From assembly GCF_035189165.1 (NCBI RefSeq), contig NZ_CP045246.1, forward strand, positions 3,243,058 through 3,307,057: a DNA stretch of 64,000 nt, read 5' to 3'. Within the stretch, counting starts at the first letter, position 1. Each line of letters starts with the position of its first letter. The notes under the pieces were generated by a model. It did no database searches. It was not told where the DNA came from and saw nothing but the letters and a program-made list of their open reading frames with translations. The stretch is from Arthrobacter sp. JZ12. GTDB lineage: Bacteria > Actinomycetota > Actinomycetes > Actinomycetales > Micrococcaceae. Positions 8,571 through 17,869 of the stretch are shown piece by piece. Made by a program: the position numbers and the translations under genes.

Positions 8571-9164
8571 CTAGCGGGATTGCAGCGCGTCCAGCGCTAC
8601 GGCCATGGCGGCGGCCACCCGCCAGTCCAGGCGCGCTCCCGGGATAGAGACGTCGTAACGGTCACGCAGGCTGGGACGGCGCTCGGAGCTGAGCACTAAC
8701 TGGCCCGAAGCATCGCGGAAATCGAAGTGGAACAGGAACGGCGCCGGAATCGCGTCCAGGAACGGCACGATCTCCCACACGCGGCGGGCGATCGCCACCC
8801 CCTGGCTGCGTTCGCTACCCACAGCCTGGATGCCCTGCGCTTCGAGGTGCCAGGTTGAGCGCAGAAGCGAAGCACCGAAGTTCTTCCGGAAGCTGCCTAG
8901 GGGCGCTCCCTGATGATCCAGCACGTCATAGGTTGCACCAAGGTCCAGCCGTTGACGCGCCTTGAACGAGAACAGGACTTCACGACGGGACTCATCAGAG
9001 AAGAACCGGACCTCCTCCTTGAAGGCTGCGCGTTTCTGCTGCGCGAGGGCGAGGAGCTGGCCGGGCCCACCGTCAGGTCCGCTTGCGCGCACCTCGTAGC
9101 GGTTCACCATCATGGTGATCTTCTGGGTGACCGAAAGCTGTTCAATAGCGTGCGGTGGATGCAT
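8571..9164 (-). CDS. LURP-one-like (tubby/scramblase fold) protein
   Basis: Cytoplasmic protein of 197 residues with no signal peptide or membrane span. The pattern ITMMVNRYEV, FFSDESRREVLFSFKARQR, YDVLDHQGAPLGSFRKNF and ATYDVL resembles LURP-one-related proteins (DUF567 / phospholipid scramblase-like beta barrel): short strands with a 'D..G..lG.' turn. Function of bacterial members is not established. The ATG at 9164 has AAGGA 11 bases upstream. The assignment is by pattern only; an unrelated beta-rich protein is possible. Confidence 0.62.
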   Translation of the reverse strand: MHPPHAIEQLSVTQKITMMVNRYEVRASGPDGGPGQLLALAQQKRAAFKEEVRFFSDESRREVLFSFKARQRLDLGATYDVLDHQGAPLGSFRKNFGASLLRSTWHLEAQGIQAVGSERSQGVAIARRVWEIVPFLDAIPAPFLFHFDFRDASGQLVLSSERRPSLRDRYDVSIPGARLDWRVAAAMAVALDALQSR

Positions 9165-9489
9165 CAGGATGTGTTCCTTCGGACGGGGGAAGGCCGGAGA
9201 TCCGGGCGGCAGGGCTGGGTGGGCACAGCATTGTTGAGCATAGTTCGGTCGTCCGCTGCCGTCGTCGTCCTCAGGGAGGATCTATGAAAGGAGGGCAGCC
9301 ACGGTCTGACCCCCGGTCCGCGCCCGGCTTGCTCCCCCCGCTGGGCCGTCTGCCTGGGCCGTCTGCCTGGGCCGTCCACCCCTTGACGACCTTCAGGTAC
9401 AGGTCGAGAGTAGCTATTGACGTCCCGATCGGGCGCCGCTCGCCATGCCTTCGTCGCCTGGCGGGTTCCACTTCAGGAAGGCGGAGGCA
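9165..9489. other. Intergenic region between divergent genes
   Basis: This 325-bp gap should hold promoters for the divergent LURP-one-like and coiled-coil genes. It contains the short tandem repeat at 9341-9376. A GGGAGGATCT before an ATG at 9284 looks like a ribosome-binding site, but the reading frame behind it does not look like protein. No RNA gene recognised. Confidence 0.5.
9341..9376. repeat. 13-bp tandem repeat, about 2.8 copies
   Basis: The unit CTGGGCCGTCTGC occurs at 9341-9353 and 9354-9366 and is followed by a partial CTGGGCCGTC at 9367-9376. Non-coding. No known function; probably a slippage product. Confidence 0.85.
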
Positions 9490-9915
9490 ATGGACACAAC
9501 AACGTGGGTCTGGATCATCATCGGAATCCTGGTAGTGCTGCTCATCATCGGTTTGATCGTTTTCCTCGGACGGAAACGCCGTCAGGCCCACGTTCAGAAG
9601 AAACGGCGCGAAGATCATGACCGCGCCAACCAGATCCGGGAAGAAGCGCATGCCAAAGACCTTGAAGCCCGCGAACGGGAAGCCCATGCCACCCGGGCGG
9701 CAGCCGAGGCCCAGCAGGCGGAGGTGGACGCCGAACGGCTTCGCAGGGAGGCTGAGCAGCGGCAGGCCGACGCCCAGGGACTGCGGAGGGAAACCGAGGA
9801 GCGCGCCCGGCATGCCGACGAGATCGACCCGTTCGCCGAGACGTCCCGAGACGGCAGGCGGGATGACCGTGGACGGGACGACGCCGGCCCCGGGCAGACT
9901 CCCGGACGGCACTGA
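9490..9915 (+). CDS. Small membrane-anchored coiled-coil protein
   Basis: Protein of 141 residues with one N-terminal membrane segment (VWIIIGILVVLLIIGLIVFL, residues 7-26), then KRRQ stop-transfer residues. A long highly charged helix rich in Glu, Arg, Ala and Gln (about 30-110) follows, with a disordered Asp/Arg/Gly tail. The N-out/C-in topology and coiled coil suggest a cytoplasmic scaffold anchored in the membrane. The ATG at 9490 has GGAGG seven bases upstream. Function unknown; proteins of this shape are common in Micrococcaceae. A perfect inverted repeat after the stop likely terminates it. Confidence 0.75.
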   Translation: MDTTTWVWIIIGILVVLLIIGLIVFLGRKRRQAHVQKKRREDHDRANQIREEAHAKDLEAREREAHATRAAAEAQQAEVDAERLRREAEQRQADAQGLRRETEERARHADEIDPFAETSRDGRRDDRGRDDAGPGQTPGRH

Positions 9916-9958
9916 CACCCAATAACGCATCAACAGCGCACCGAATAGCGCACTCCGT

Positions 9959-9984
9959 AGCGGGCGGCGGGAACGCCGCCCGCT
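9959..9984. terminator. Bidirectional hairpin terminator
   Basis: Perfect inverted repeat AGCGGGCGGC / GCCGCCCGCT with a six-base loop, between two convergent genes (stops at 9915 and 10007). There is no T-run of note, only TAGTTGC, so efficiency is uncertain. Confidence 0.75.
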
Positions 9985-10006
9985 AGTTGCATTGCCCGCC
10001 GTGCCT

Positions 10007-11251
10007 TCAGGAATTGACGCGCGAGGCCTCCGGCTCCCCGGCCTGCCGCTCAGCGGCTGCGGGGGCTACAAGGAATGAAGCCAGCACGGCCACGCCGACC
10101 GCGAGCAGGGCGGTGCGGATTCCCACCAAGTCGCCCAGGAAACCCAGAAGTGGAGGGCCCGCCAGGAAGGCCATGTAGCCGATTGTGGAGACAACCGCCA
10201 CGCGTGCGGCTGCGAAACGCGGCTCATCCGCCGCGGCAGACATGCCCATCGGGAAACCGAGCGCCGCACCCGTGCCCCACAGGACGGCGCCGAGGCCGGC
10301 GAGAATCACGTTCGGCGCGAAGACGAACAGGACCAGCCCAGCCAGCGAGGATGCAAGGCTAACCTGCAGTACGCGCACCCGGCCGAACCGGTCGATGAAG
10401 CCGCCGCCCACAAAGCGGAACAGGGTCATTGACGCTACGAACACTCCGAACATGAGAGCACCGACGGCCTCGGTGGTTCCCAGTCCATCGACGGTCGCCT
10501 TCGCCACCCAGTCATTGGCAGCGCCCTCTGTCAGCGCGGCCCCCAGCACCACCAGCCCGATGAGCAGCGTGCGCGGCTCCCTCCATGCGGTGAGGCCGTT
10601 GCGCGGCTTCGCGTCGTCGTCGTGCTTGTCCGTATGGGCCTGCTCCGGCAGGAAGTAACGAGGGACCCAGAGCGAGATCGCCAGCACCAGCACGGCCACC
10701 ACCGTCAGATGAGCCGACAGGCTCACCCCTGCAGCCGCAAGCCCGGCGCCGACGAGCGCTCCGAGGAAGGCGCCACCGCTGAACGCCGCGTGGAACTTGG
10801 GCATGATAGTGCGCCTCAGGAGGCGTTCGACGTCGGCTCCCTCCAGGTTCTGGGCAACATCCCATAGCCCGATTCCCAGGCCAAAGATGAACAGCCCGAT
10901 TGCAGCGAGCGGCACGGAAGCGATGAGCAATCCGGCGGCGATCGTGGACGCTGCAATTGTCGCGGCCACGCCACCCACACGCACGGTGTTCGCGGTGCCG
11001 ATGCGCGCAGCGATTCCGCCGGACAGAGGAAGTGAGATGAGCGAACCAATGGCGCCCACCAGCAGCAGGGTTCCAGTGTGTCCGTCACTCAACCCGAGCA
11101 CCTCGGACGCCGCGGGAATCCTCGCTGCCCAGCTCGCGAAGACAAGTCCGTTCAGGCCGAAGATAGCGAAGGTTGCCCACATTGCCGGCTCAACTTTGGT
11201 TTGCACCACTAAACCGTATGCGGACAGTCCTGCAGGGTCCACAACGGTCAA
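10007..11251 (-). CDS. MFS transporter
   Basis: Major facilitator of 414 residues with about twelve hydrophobic segments. After TM1, which has FGLNGLVFASWAARIP, comes the loop LPLSGGIAARIG, a form of the MFS A-motif. The second half repeats it as FVGGGFIDRFGRVRVLQ. The sequence is of the YbjJ/FucP-like 'MFS_1' group seen in actinobacteria; substrate unknown. The C-terminus is short and polar (AAERQAGEPEASRVNS). It stands alone, 46 bp downstream of the ABC-F gene on the same strand, and may share its transcript. Confidence 0.88.
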   Translation of the reverse strand: MTVVDPAGLSAYGLVVQTKVEPAMWATFAIFGLNGLVFASWAARIPAASEVLGLSDGHTGTLLLVGAIGSLISLPLSGGIAARIGTANTVRVGGVAATIAASTIAAGLLIASVPLAAIGLFIFGLGIGLWDVAQNLEGADVERLLRRTIMPKFHAAFSGGAFLGALVGAGLAAAGVSLSAHLTVVAVLVLAISLWVPRYFLPEQAHTDKHDDDAKPRNGLTAWREPRTLLIGLVVLGAALTEGAANDWVAKATVDGLGTTEAVGALMFGVFVASMTLFRFVGGGFIDRFGRVRVLQVSLASSLAGLVLFVFAPNVILAGLGAVLWGTGAALGFPMGMSAAADEPRFAAARVAVVSTIGYMAFLAGPPLLGFLGDLVGIRTALLAVGVAVLASFLVAPAAAERQAGEPEASRVNS

Positions 11252-11297
11252 TCAGTGTGTTGCTTGGGACAACGAATGCCGCCGGTGCCTGCCTGCT

Positions 11298-12980
11298 TCA
11301 GCGGGTTCGCTGCACACGACCCTCGTCCCACACCGGTTCCTGGGACTCGTACACCCTGCCGTCCTCGCCGAACACCAGGAACCGGTCGAAGCTCCGGGCA
11401 AACCAACGGTCGTGGGTGACGGCCAGCACCGTTCCCTCGAAGGCGTCGATGGCGCGCTCCAGCGCCTCGGCTGAGTGCAGGTCAAGGTTGTCGGTGGGTT
11501 CGTCGAGCAGCAACAGCGTTGCTCCGGACAGCTCGAGGAGAAGGATCTGCAGGCGGGCCTGCTGACCTCCCGACAGGGAGTCATAGAGCTGCTCGGACTG
11601 TCCTGCCAGGCCGTACCGGTCCAGGACCGCGGAGGCTGCTTCCCGTCCGAGGCCGGAGCGGTGGTCGTCCCCGCGATGCAGGATGTCCAGCAGGGTCCGC
11701 CCAAGAAGGTCGGGGCGCACGTGGGTCTGCGCGAAGAATCCGGGGCGGATCCTCGCGCCCAACTTCACGACGCCGGTGTGCGGCACCGGTGCGATGGTTA
11801 CCTCTGACACCGGCTCATGTTCCTTGTCCGGGTCTGACCCGCCGGCGGCGAGAAGGCGCAGGAAGTGCGACTTCCCGGACCCGTTGGAGCCGAGGACGCC
11901 CACCCGGTCCCCGAACCAGATCTCGGTGCTGAAGGGTTTCATGAGCCCGGTGAGCTCGAGCTTCTGGGCAACGACGGCTCGTTTGGCCGTGCGGCCGCCC
12001 TTGAGCCGCATGTTCACGTTCTGCTCGATGGGAATGGCTTCCGGCGGTCCGGCCTCGAGGAACTTGGTGAGCCGGGTCTGGGCGGCGTGGTACCGGTTTG
12101 CCATGTCCGAGCGGAATGCCGCCTTGTTCTTGTACATGTTGACGAGTTCCTTGAGCTTGATGTGCTCCTCGTCCCAGCGGCGGCGCAGTTCCTCGAAGCG
12201 CGCGTTGCGGTCGGCCCGGGCCTGCAGGTAGGTGCTGAAGCCCCCGCCGTGAATCCAGCTGGAGGCGCCCAGGGCCCCCGGTTCCAGCGTCACGATCCGG
12301 GTTGCGGAATTGGCCAGGAGTTCCCGGTCATGGCTGACGAACAGGACTGATTTCGGACTGTCATTGAGCTTCGCTTCCAGCCAGCGCTTCCCGGGGACGT
12401 CCAGGTAGTTGTCCGGCTCATCCAGCAACAGCAGCTCGTCCGGTCCGGCGAACAACGCTTCAAGCACCAGCCGCTTCTGCTCGCCTCCTGACAACGACGA
12501 CGCCGCCCGGTACTGCGCGCGGTCATACGGCACTCCGAGTGCCGCCATCGTTACCTCGTCCCAGGTGGTCTCCAGCTCGTACCCGCCGGCGTCTCCCCAG
12601 TCGGCAATAGCTTGCGCATAGCGCATCTGGGTGGGTTCGTCGTCGTGTTCCATCATGGCGAGCTCAGCGGTATCGATGCGCCGCGCCGCTTCGGCGAGCG
12701 CCGGCGGGGCAGCGGAGACAAGGAGGTCGCGCACCGTGGTGTCGTCGCGGACCTGGCCGACGAACTGGCGCATGATTCCCATGGAACCCGACCGGGTGAC
12801 GGCTCCTTCGTCAGCCGTGATGTCTCCGGCGACGATGCGCAGCAGGGTGGTTTTACCGGTCCCGTTGGGACCGATCAGGGCCGTCTTGTGTCCCTCCCCC
12901 ACCTTGAAGCTGACGCCGTTGAGGAGTTGCCGGCCATCGGAGAGGAAGTAGTCGATGTTGGAGACGTCGAGGTGTGCCAC
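11298..12980 (-). CDS. ABC-F family ATP-binding protein
   Basis: Soluble tandem ATPase of 560 residues without membrane spans. The first ABC domain has GPNGTGKTTLLR, SLSGGEQKRL and LLLLDEPDNYLD; the linker with RRRWDEEHIKLKELV is about residues 255-315; the second domain has GSNGSGKSHFLR, SLSGGQQARLQ and LLLLDEPTDNLD. Twin ABC domains with a charged linker define ABC-F. Members act on ribosomes, as translation factors or antibiotic-protection proteins. Without an adjacent resistance gene, which role applies cannot be told. It starts at 12980 and is followed by the MFS gene. Confidence 0.9.
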   Translation of the reverse strand: MAHLDVSNIDYFLSDGRQLLNGVSFKVGEGHKTALIGPNGTGKTTLLRIVAGDITADEGAVTRSGSMGIMRQFVGQVRDDTTVRDLLVSAAPPALAEAARRIDTAELAMMEHDDEPTQMRYAQAIADWGDAGGYELETTWDEVTMAALGVPYDRAQYRAASSLSGGEQKRLVLEALFAGPDELLLLDEPDNYLDVPGKRWLEAKLNDSPKSVLFVSHDRELLANSATRIVTLEPGALGASSWIHGGGFSTYLQARADRNARFEELRRRWDEEHIKLKELVNMYKNKAAFRSDMANRYHAAQTRLTKFLEAGPPEAIPIEQNVNMRLKGGRTAKRAVVAQKLELTGLMKPFSTEIWFGDRVGVLGSNGSGKSHFLRLLAAGGSDPDKEHEPVSEVTIAPVPHTGVVKLGARIRPGFFAQTHVRPDLLGRTLLDILHRGDDHRSGLGREAASAVLDRYGLAGQSEQLYDSLSGGQQARLQILLLELSGATLLLLDEPTDNLDLHSAEALERAIDAFEGTVLAVTHDRWFARSFDRFLVFGEDGRVYESQEPVWDEGRVQRTR

Positions 12981-13025
12981 CGCTCAAGTGTTTCACCCCG
13001 CGCGTCTCCATCCACCATCGAGGCC

Positions 13026-14294
13026 CTATGACTGGTTGGAGCTCAGGGCGGAGGGTGCGCCGACGAGCGCTCCCGGCGCGTAGGCCGACTCCGAGTGCTC
13101 ATGGAGGTCCACGCCTTCCTCCTCCACATGGCTGGCCACGCGGAATCCGATCACCTTGTGAATGACCAGTGCCAACACTGCCGTTACGAGGCCGGAATAC
13201 GCCAGGGCGAAACCGGTTGCCACGAGCTGGCTCCAGAGCTGGCCGGTCCCGCCGCCATAGAACAGCCCGCCTGCGCTCTCTTCGCCGGGTATTGCGAAGA
13301 ATCCAAGTGCCACGGTTCCAACAAACCCGGTGACCAGGTGCACCGCGACGACGTCGAGCGAGTCGTCATAGCCGAGCCGGTACTTGAGCCTGATCGCCAG
13401 GCAGGAAGCGACGCCGGTCGCCAGGCCGATGGCAATCGCGCCGGGGATGGTCACGTCCGCGCAGGCAGGTGAGATGGCCACGAGCCCGGCAACGATCGCC
13501 GATGCGGCGCCGAAAGTGGTGGGACGGCCGTCCCGGATCCGCTCCACCGCCAGCCAACTGACGACGGCGGCTGCAGGCGCTGCGATCGTGTTCAGGAGGA
13601 TGACGGCCGCCTGACGGTCATCTCCTGCAGCACCCACGTTGAAGCCGAACCAGCCGATCCAAAGTAGAGCGGCGCCGAGGACCACCATGGGTAGGTTGTG
13701 CGGCTGGTGGCTGGCCTGCTTGCCGAACCCGCTGCGGGCGCCGAGGATCAATGCAAGTACGAGGGCTGCCATTCCGGCGTTCATGTGGATGACCGTACCG
13801 CCGGCGAAGTCGATTGCCTCTCCGGCCCACTGGCCTATGGCTCCGTCAGCGGAGAGGATTCCGCCATTCCAGACGGCATAGGCCATGGGCGCATAAGCCA
13901 GGGTCACCCAGAGTGGAACGAACAGGCACCATGCGCCGAAGCGGGCGCGGTCAGCGATGGAGCCGGAGATGATCGCCACGGTGACGATAGCGAACGCTGC
14001 ATTGAACGCCATACCCAGCAGGTCTCCCGAGTCCGAGGCAGCGAGGCCGGCCAGGTTGGCGAATGGATCACCGAACATGCCAAGGGCGGACGCCTCGCTC
14101 GTAGCCATCGAACTGCCCCGGAGGAGCCAGGTGAGACCGGCCAGCGCCATCGCTGCCAGGCTCATCATGATCATGTTGAGCGTGGAGCGCACTCGCGTCA
14201 TGCCTGCATAGAAGAATGCCAGCGCTGGTGTCATCAGCATCACCAGGGCTGTTGCCACGACGAGCCACACACCGCCGGGAGTTAAACCGTCCAT
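13026..14294 (-). CDS. amt: Ammonium transporter
   Basis: Amt/Rh channel of 422 residues with eleven hydrophobic segments. The signature DFAGGTVIHMNAGMAALVLA carries the first pore histidine; VVAVHLVTGFVGT carries the second. FFYAGMTRVRSTLNMIMMS after TM1 is typical of Amt. The ATG at 14294 gives the usual N-terminus (MDGLTPGGVWLVVATALV); an in-frame ATG at 14357 would add 21 residues. The Shine-Dalgarno is poor for both. No glnK/PII gene follows, unlike the common amt-glnK operon, so regulation must act in trans. The tail is polar with many Glu/His residues. Confidence 0.92.
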   Translation of the reverse strand: MDGLTPGGVWLVVATALVMLMTPALAFFYAGMTRVRSTLNMIMMSLAAMALAGLTWLLRGSSMATSEASALGMFGDPFANLAGLAASDSGDLLGMAFNAAFAIVTVAIISGSIADRARFGAWCLFVPLWVTLAYAPMAYAVWNGGILSADGAIGQWAGEAIDFAGGTVIHMNAGMAALVLALILGARSGFGKQASHQPHNLPMVVLGAALLWIGWFGFNVGAAGDDRQAAVILLNTIAAPAAAVVSWLAVERIRDGRPTTFGAASAIVAGLVAISPACADVTIPGAIAIGLATGVASCLAIRLKYRLGYDDSLDVVAVHLVTGFVGTVALGFFAIPGEESAGGLFYGGGTGQLWSQLVATGFALAYSGLVTAVLALVIHKVIGFRVASHVEEEGVDLHEHSESAYAPGALVGAPSALSSNQS

Positions 14295-14542
14295 CTGAAC
14301 CCCTGAGGGAATTGAATGGTTTCCAGAGAGGAAACGCCATTGAACCCAGTTACTCATGCGCGAGTTTCCGGATGAAGTGCCGCAGGTTAGCGGTGCATTA
14401 CAGAGGCTTCACCATCAAAGTGTGACGAAACTCGTGACTGGTAATTGCCTCTGGCAAGCTCCTGTTAATGCGGGCTTCACGCCGGGTACATCGGGTCTGC
14501 CTACCGTGCAGGAGTCAATCCCCACTGTTTGAAGGAATTTGC

Positions 14543-16271
14543 ATGTGCAACACCCATGACCAGTTCGACCCGAAACTTTCCACGGCAGCTGCGGACCGGG
14601 AGTTGGAGGCGATCGGGTGGAACCGACGTGCAATCCTGAGGTCCGCCGCCATCCTTGCGGGCGCCGGTGCCACGGCAACCGCAACGGCAGGGGCAGCCTT
14701 CGGCGCTCCCGGGGGCGGGCAGAGGCGCAACGACCCTCAGCTCACATGGCTGGTCGGCGATCATCACGTTCACACCCAGTACAGCCACGATGCGAAATAC
14801 CTCATCCAGCACCAGCTCGACGCAGCCCGGAAGTACGGCGTCGATTGGCTGGCCTTCACCGAACATTCAAACTTCGGTCACGCCAACAACGGAGGCGCAG
14901 TCAACTCGAATCGGGAAATCCGGGAACAGCGCGCCGCCAACAAGGACCTGCTCATCTTCCAGGGACTGGAGTGGTACATCCCCGCTGCGGAGCACGGGTC
15001 CGTTCTTGTTGCGCCCGGCCCCAACGAAGTCGACCTCCTCCGGACCTTCGAACTGGTCTGGGACGGCAAGCTCAACGGCTGGGAGAAGCCCGCACCGGGT
15101 TCAACCGCTGAAGGACTCGCAGAACGCAAAGCCGCGGAGGCCATCGCATGGCTGGCCGAGCAGCGGCGCACCGGCTACATCGACGACGTCCTGGTTCTCG
15201 CCAATCATCCGATGCGGCTTGGGATCGACTCACCTCACGAATTGCGCGCCTGGCGCGACGCGGCGCGCGAGGTAATGATCGGCATGGAGGGCGCGCCAGG
15301 CGCTCAGGGCAGCGGCATCAGCCAGTTCACAGTTCCCGGCGACCAGCGCGGCGAATACACCAACGCCCCCAGCCAGTACAGCTTCGCGGGCTACCCGGCC
15401 GACGCCTACCGGCCGTACGGCGGGTTCGACTGGGCCACGGCACACCGTCGGCGGCGTCTGGGACTCCATGCTCGCCGAAGGCTTGCCCTTCTGGATCACC
15501 GCGAATTCCGACAACCACCTCACCGTCAAGGACACGCTGAAGACCGGCCCCTACCCGGAGCGGGAGCCCTACCTGAGCCTGCCCAACGAGTTCGACCGCT
15601 GGAGCGTGGAGGGCCGTCGACCGGACCCGGTGGAAACCGGAGAGCCCCAAGGAGGCAGCGACTTCTGGCCCGGGCAGTTCAGCCGGACCCACACGGGCGT
15701 ACTTCACAGAAGCTACGGCGGAGTGCTCTCCGCAATGCGCAGCGGCAGGATGTGGGTGGACCACGGACACCTGCTGGCCGGGCTTGAAGTGCGCGTCCGT
15801 GAAGCGAACGGACAGCCGGGCAGGGGCGCAAACGGCGTCACCCTCGGATCACGGCTGCAGGTCCGTCGCGGGACCGACGTCGAGGTGTCCATCACCCTGA
15901 CGCCGACCGAGTACCGAAATGCCGCAGGGATCCTGCCCCGGGTGGCACACGTCGACGTCATCAGCGGCCCGGTCACAGGCCCCTCGGCCGACCGGGATGC
16001 TTTGCGCGCACCCGGCACACGGGTGACGCGTCAGTTCGATGTATCCGGCGAGTCCGGCACTGTGACCGTCAGCCACACCTTCCGCGACGTGGACCAGTCC
16101 TTCTACCTTCGGGTGCGGGGCAGCGACGGCAACCGGAACGGCGCCGGCTACTACGGTGCCGACGTCGACCCGGGAGGTCCGCAGCGGCACGGAAACGGCA
16201 CCGAGGAGGCCAACCCGTGGCTGGACACCTGGTTCTATGCCAACCCGATCTTCGTTGACGTAACCGGCTGA
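14543..16271 (+). pseudogene. Tat-exported PHP-domain phosphoesterase, frameshifted near 15443
   Basis: One gene split over two frames. The first part starts at the ATG at 14543 behind GAAGGA and carries a twin-arginine signal (NRRAILRSA plus an Ala-rich hydrophobic stretch). PHP metal motifs follow: DHHVHTQYSHD, TEHSNFG, NHPMRL. After YGGFDWATA the frame becomes nonsense (HRRRRLGLHARRR). The +1 frame continues the family sequence as TVGGVWDSMLAEG, WITANSDNH and a C-terminal domain to the stop at 16271. Removing one C from the GCACACC at about 15440-15446 would restore a protein of about 575 residues. Either a real inactivating insertion or a sequencing error. Intact relatives are predicted metal-dependent secreted phosphoesterases. 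Confidence 0.85.
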
Positions 16272-16280
16272 TTCCCGTGC

Positions 16281-16511
16281 CTACATGGTCCGCATCGCGT
16301 GGCCGCGGAGGTTCGCCCGCTGGGAATCCGTGAGCTTCAGCCACTGACTCGGGGTCATCCCCAGATGGGGCAGAAGTCGCCGGTCCTCGGGGGAAAGGAC
16401 GGCGGGAGCCGGCTCGCGCCGTCGTCGTCCCTGCGCAGAAACAGCAGCAACTGTTGTACCGGAAATCAGGACTGCGGCGGCTACCAAGCCGACGATAATC
16501 TCTATGCTCAT
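16281..16511 (-). CDS. Small membrane protein, 76 residues
   Basis: Starts MSIEIIVGLVAAAVLISGTT, one membrane segment, then an Arg-rich stop-transfer (RRRRE) and a cytoplasmic tail PEDRRLLPHLGMTPSQWLKL. A strong GGAGGA precedes the ATG at 16511. Longer in-frame starts upstream would overlap the rtcB promoter region and have no ribosome-binding site. Function unknown. Divergent from rtcB; its stop lies 9 bp after the convergent PHP gene's stop. Confidence 0.72.
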   Translation of the reverse strand: MSIEIIVGLVAAAVLISGTTVAAVSAQGRRRREPAPAVLSPEDRRLLPHLGMTPSQWLKLTDSQRANLRGHAMRTM

Positions 16512-16629
16512 CGATTCCTCCTGCGCGGGCGTCCCCACCCACCCTGGAGGGGGACGCCCCATGCTCGCCTGCCCGGCTTGGGAAAATCTGGTTGATGCTG
16601 AGAGTCGGGTAGCGGAGGATGGGACGACC

Positions 16630-17799
16630 ATGGAAAAGGTCAGCGCCACGTACATCAACTTCGCCAGCATCCTCGATGAACAGACACGGGCGCAGAACCT
16701 GAAAACGGCGTCCATGCCGTTCATCTACCCGCACCTGGCCAGCATGCCGGACGCACATCTGGGAAAAGGTGCCGCCGTGGGATCCGTCATCCCAACTCTC
16801 CGCGCAATCATTCCGGCCGCGGTGGGCGTTGACATCGGATGCGGAATGATCGCCGTCCGGACGCAGTTCCGGAAGGACGACCTGCGGCGGCTCGAACGCA
16901 GAACCCTGCGCGAGGCGATCGAGCGCGCCATCCCCCTGTCCGCCGGCCACAGCAACAAGAAGATCCTTCCTTCCGCCGAGCCGCGCATCGAGCGCCTCAT
17001 CCGGCAGGCGGAAGACGCCGGCTTCAACCCGGCGTCGTACTCCAAGCAGTGGGCACTGCAGCTTGGCTCGCTGGGCTCCGGCAACCACTTCATCGAGGTA
17101 AGCCTGGACGAGCAGGACCGCGTGTGGCTGTTCCTTCACAGCGGCTCCCGCGGCGTCGGCAACCGCATTGCGCAGAAACATATCCGGGTAGCGCTGGACC
17201 AGTGCGACGCCCGCGGCATCCAGCTCCCCGACAACGACCTCGCCTACCTTGAGGAGGACGACGACGAGTTCTGGGACTACATCCACGAACTCCGGTGGGC
17301 GCAGGACTTCGCCCTGCTCAACCGCGAGGAGATGATGGACCGCGTGGTCTCCTGTGTCGCTGACTGGACCGGCGAGGCCGTCCAGGAGCAGGAGCGCATC
17401 AACTGCCACCACAACTACACGGCACAGGAAACGCACTACGGCAAGCGGGTTTGGCTGAGCCGCAAGGGGGCCATCGATGCCTCCGCGGGCCGGCCCGGGC
17501 TGATTCCGGGTTCCATGGGGACAGCCTCCTACGTGGTGGAGGGGCTCGGCTTCGCGCCGTCGCTGAACTCAGCGCCGCACGGGGCCGGCAGGGAATACAG
17601 CCGGTCAGCAGCCAGGCGCACCTTCACCCGCGAGGAGCTACGGCGGGCGATGCGCGGCATTGAGTACCGCGACACCGACGCCTTCATCGATGAGATCCCC
17701 GCCGCCTACAAGGACATCGACGTGGTCATGCACGACGCCCGCGACCTGGTTCGCGTGCGGCACACCCTGCGTCAGATCGTCAACGTCAAGGGAGACTGA
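16630..17799 (+). CDS. rtcB: RNA-splicing ligase RtcB
   Basis: GTP- and Mn-dependent RNA ligase of 389 residues, joining 2',3'-cyclic phosphate (or 3'-phosphate) and 5'-OH RNA ends. Metal and active-site motifs are present: PDAHLGKGAAVGSV, VDIGCGM (metal Asp and Cys), GSLGSGNHFIE, HSGSRGVGN, NCHHNY, PGSMGTASYVV and the guanylylated-His region SAPHGAGREYSR. The ATG at 16630 has GGAGG 12 bases upstream, rather far. No archease gene is adjacent. In bacteria RtcB is usually an RNA-repair enzyme; its substrate here is unknown. Confidence 0.95.
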   Translation: MEKVSATYINFASILDEQTRAQNLKTASMPFIYPHLASMPDAHLGKGAAVGSVIPTLRAIIPAAVGVDIGCGMIAVRTQFRKDDLRRLERRTLREAIERAIPLSAGHSNKKILPSAEPRIERLIRQAEDAGFNPASYSKQWALQLGSLGSGNHFIEVSLDEQDRVWLFLHSGSRGVGNRIAQKHIRVALDQCDARGIQLPDNDLAYLEEDDDEFWDYIHELRWAQDFALLNREEMMDRVVSCVADWTGEAVQEQERINCHHNYTAQETHYGKRVWLSRKGAIDASAGRPGLIPGSMGTASYVVEGLGFAPSLNSAPHGAGREYSRSAARRTFTREELRRAMRGIEYRDTDAFIDEIPAAYKDIDVVMHDARDLVRVRHTLRQIVNVKGD

Positions 17800-17869
17800 C
17801 GGGCCGGGTCCAGGCAACTGCCGGTTAGATAGTTAACTGTCACGTAGGTGCATAACAGGGGGCTTTCGA

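Noticed and set aside
9284..9535. Open frame MKGGQPRSDP... behind GGGAGGATCT
   Set aside because: Good ribosome-binding site but the frame is low-complexity, crosses the tandem repeat and runs into the start of the next gene; codon use is unlike its neighbours.
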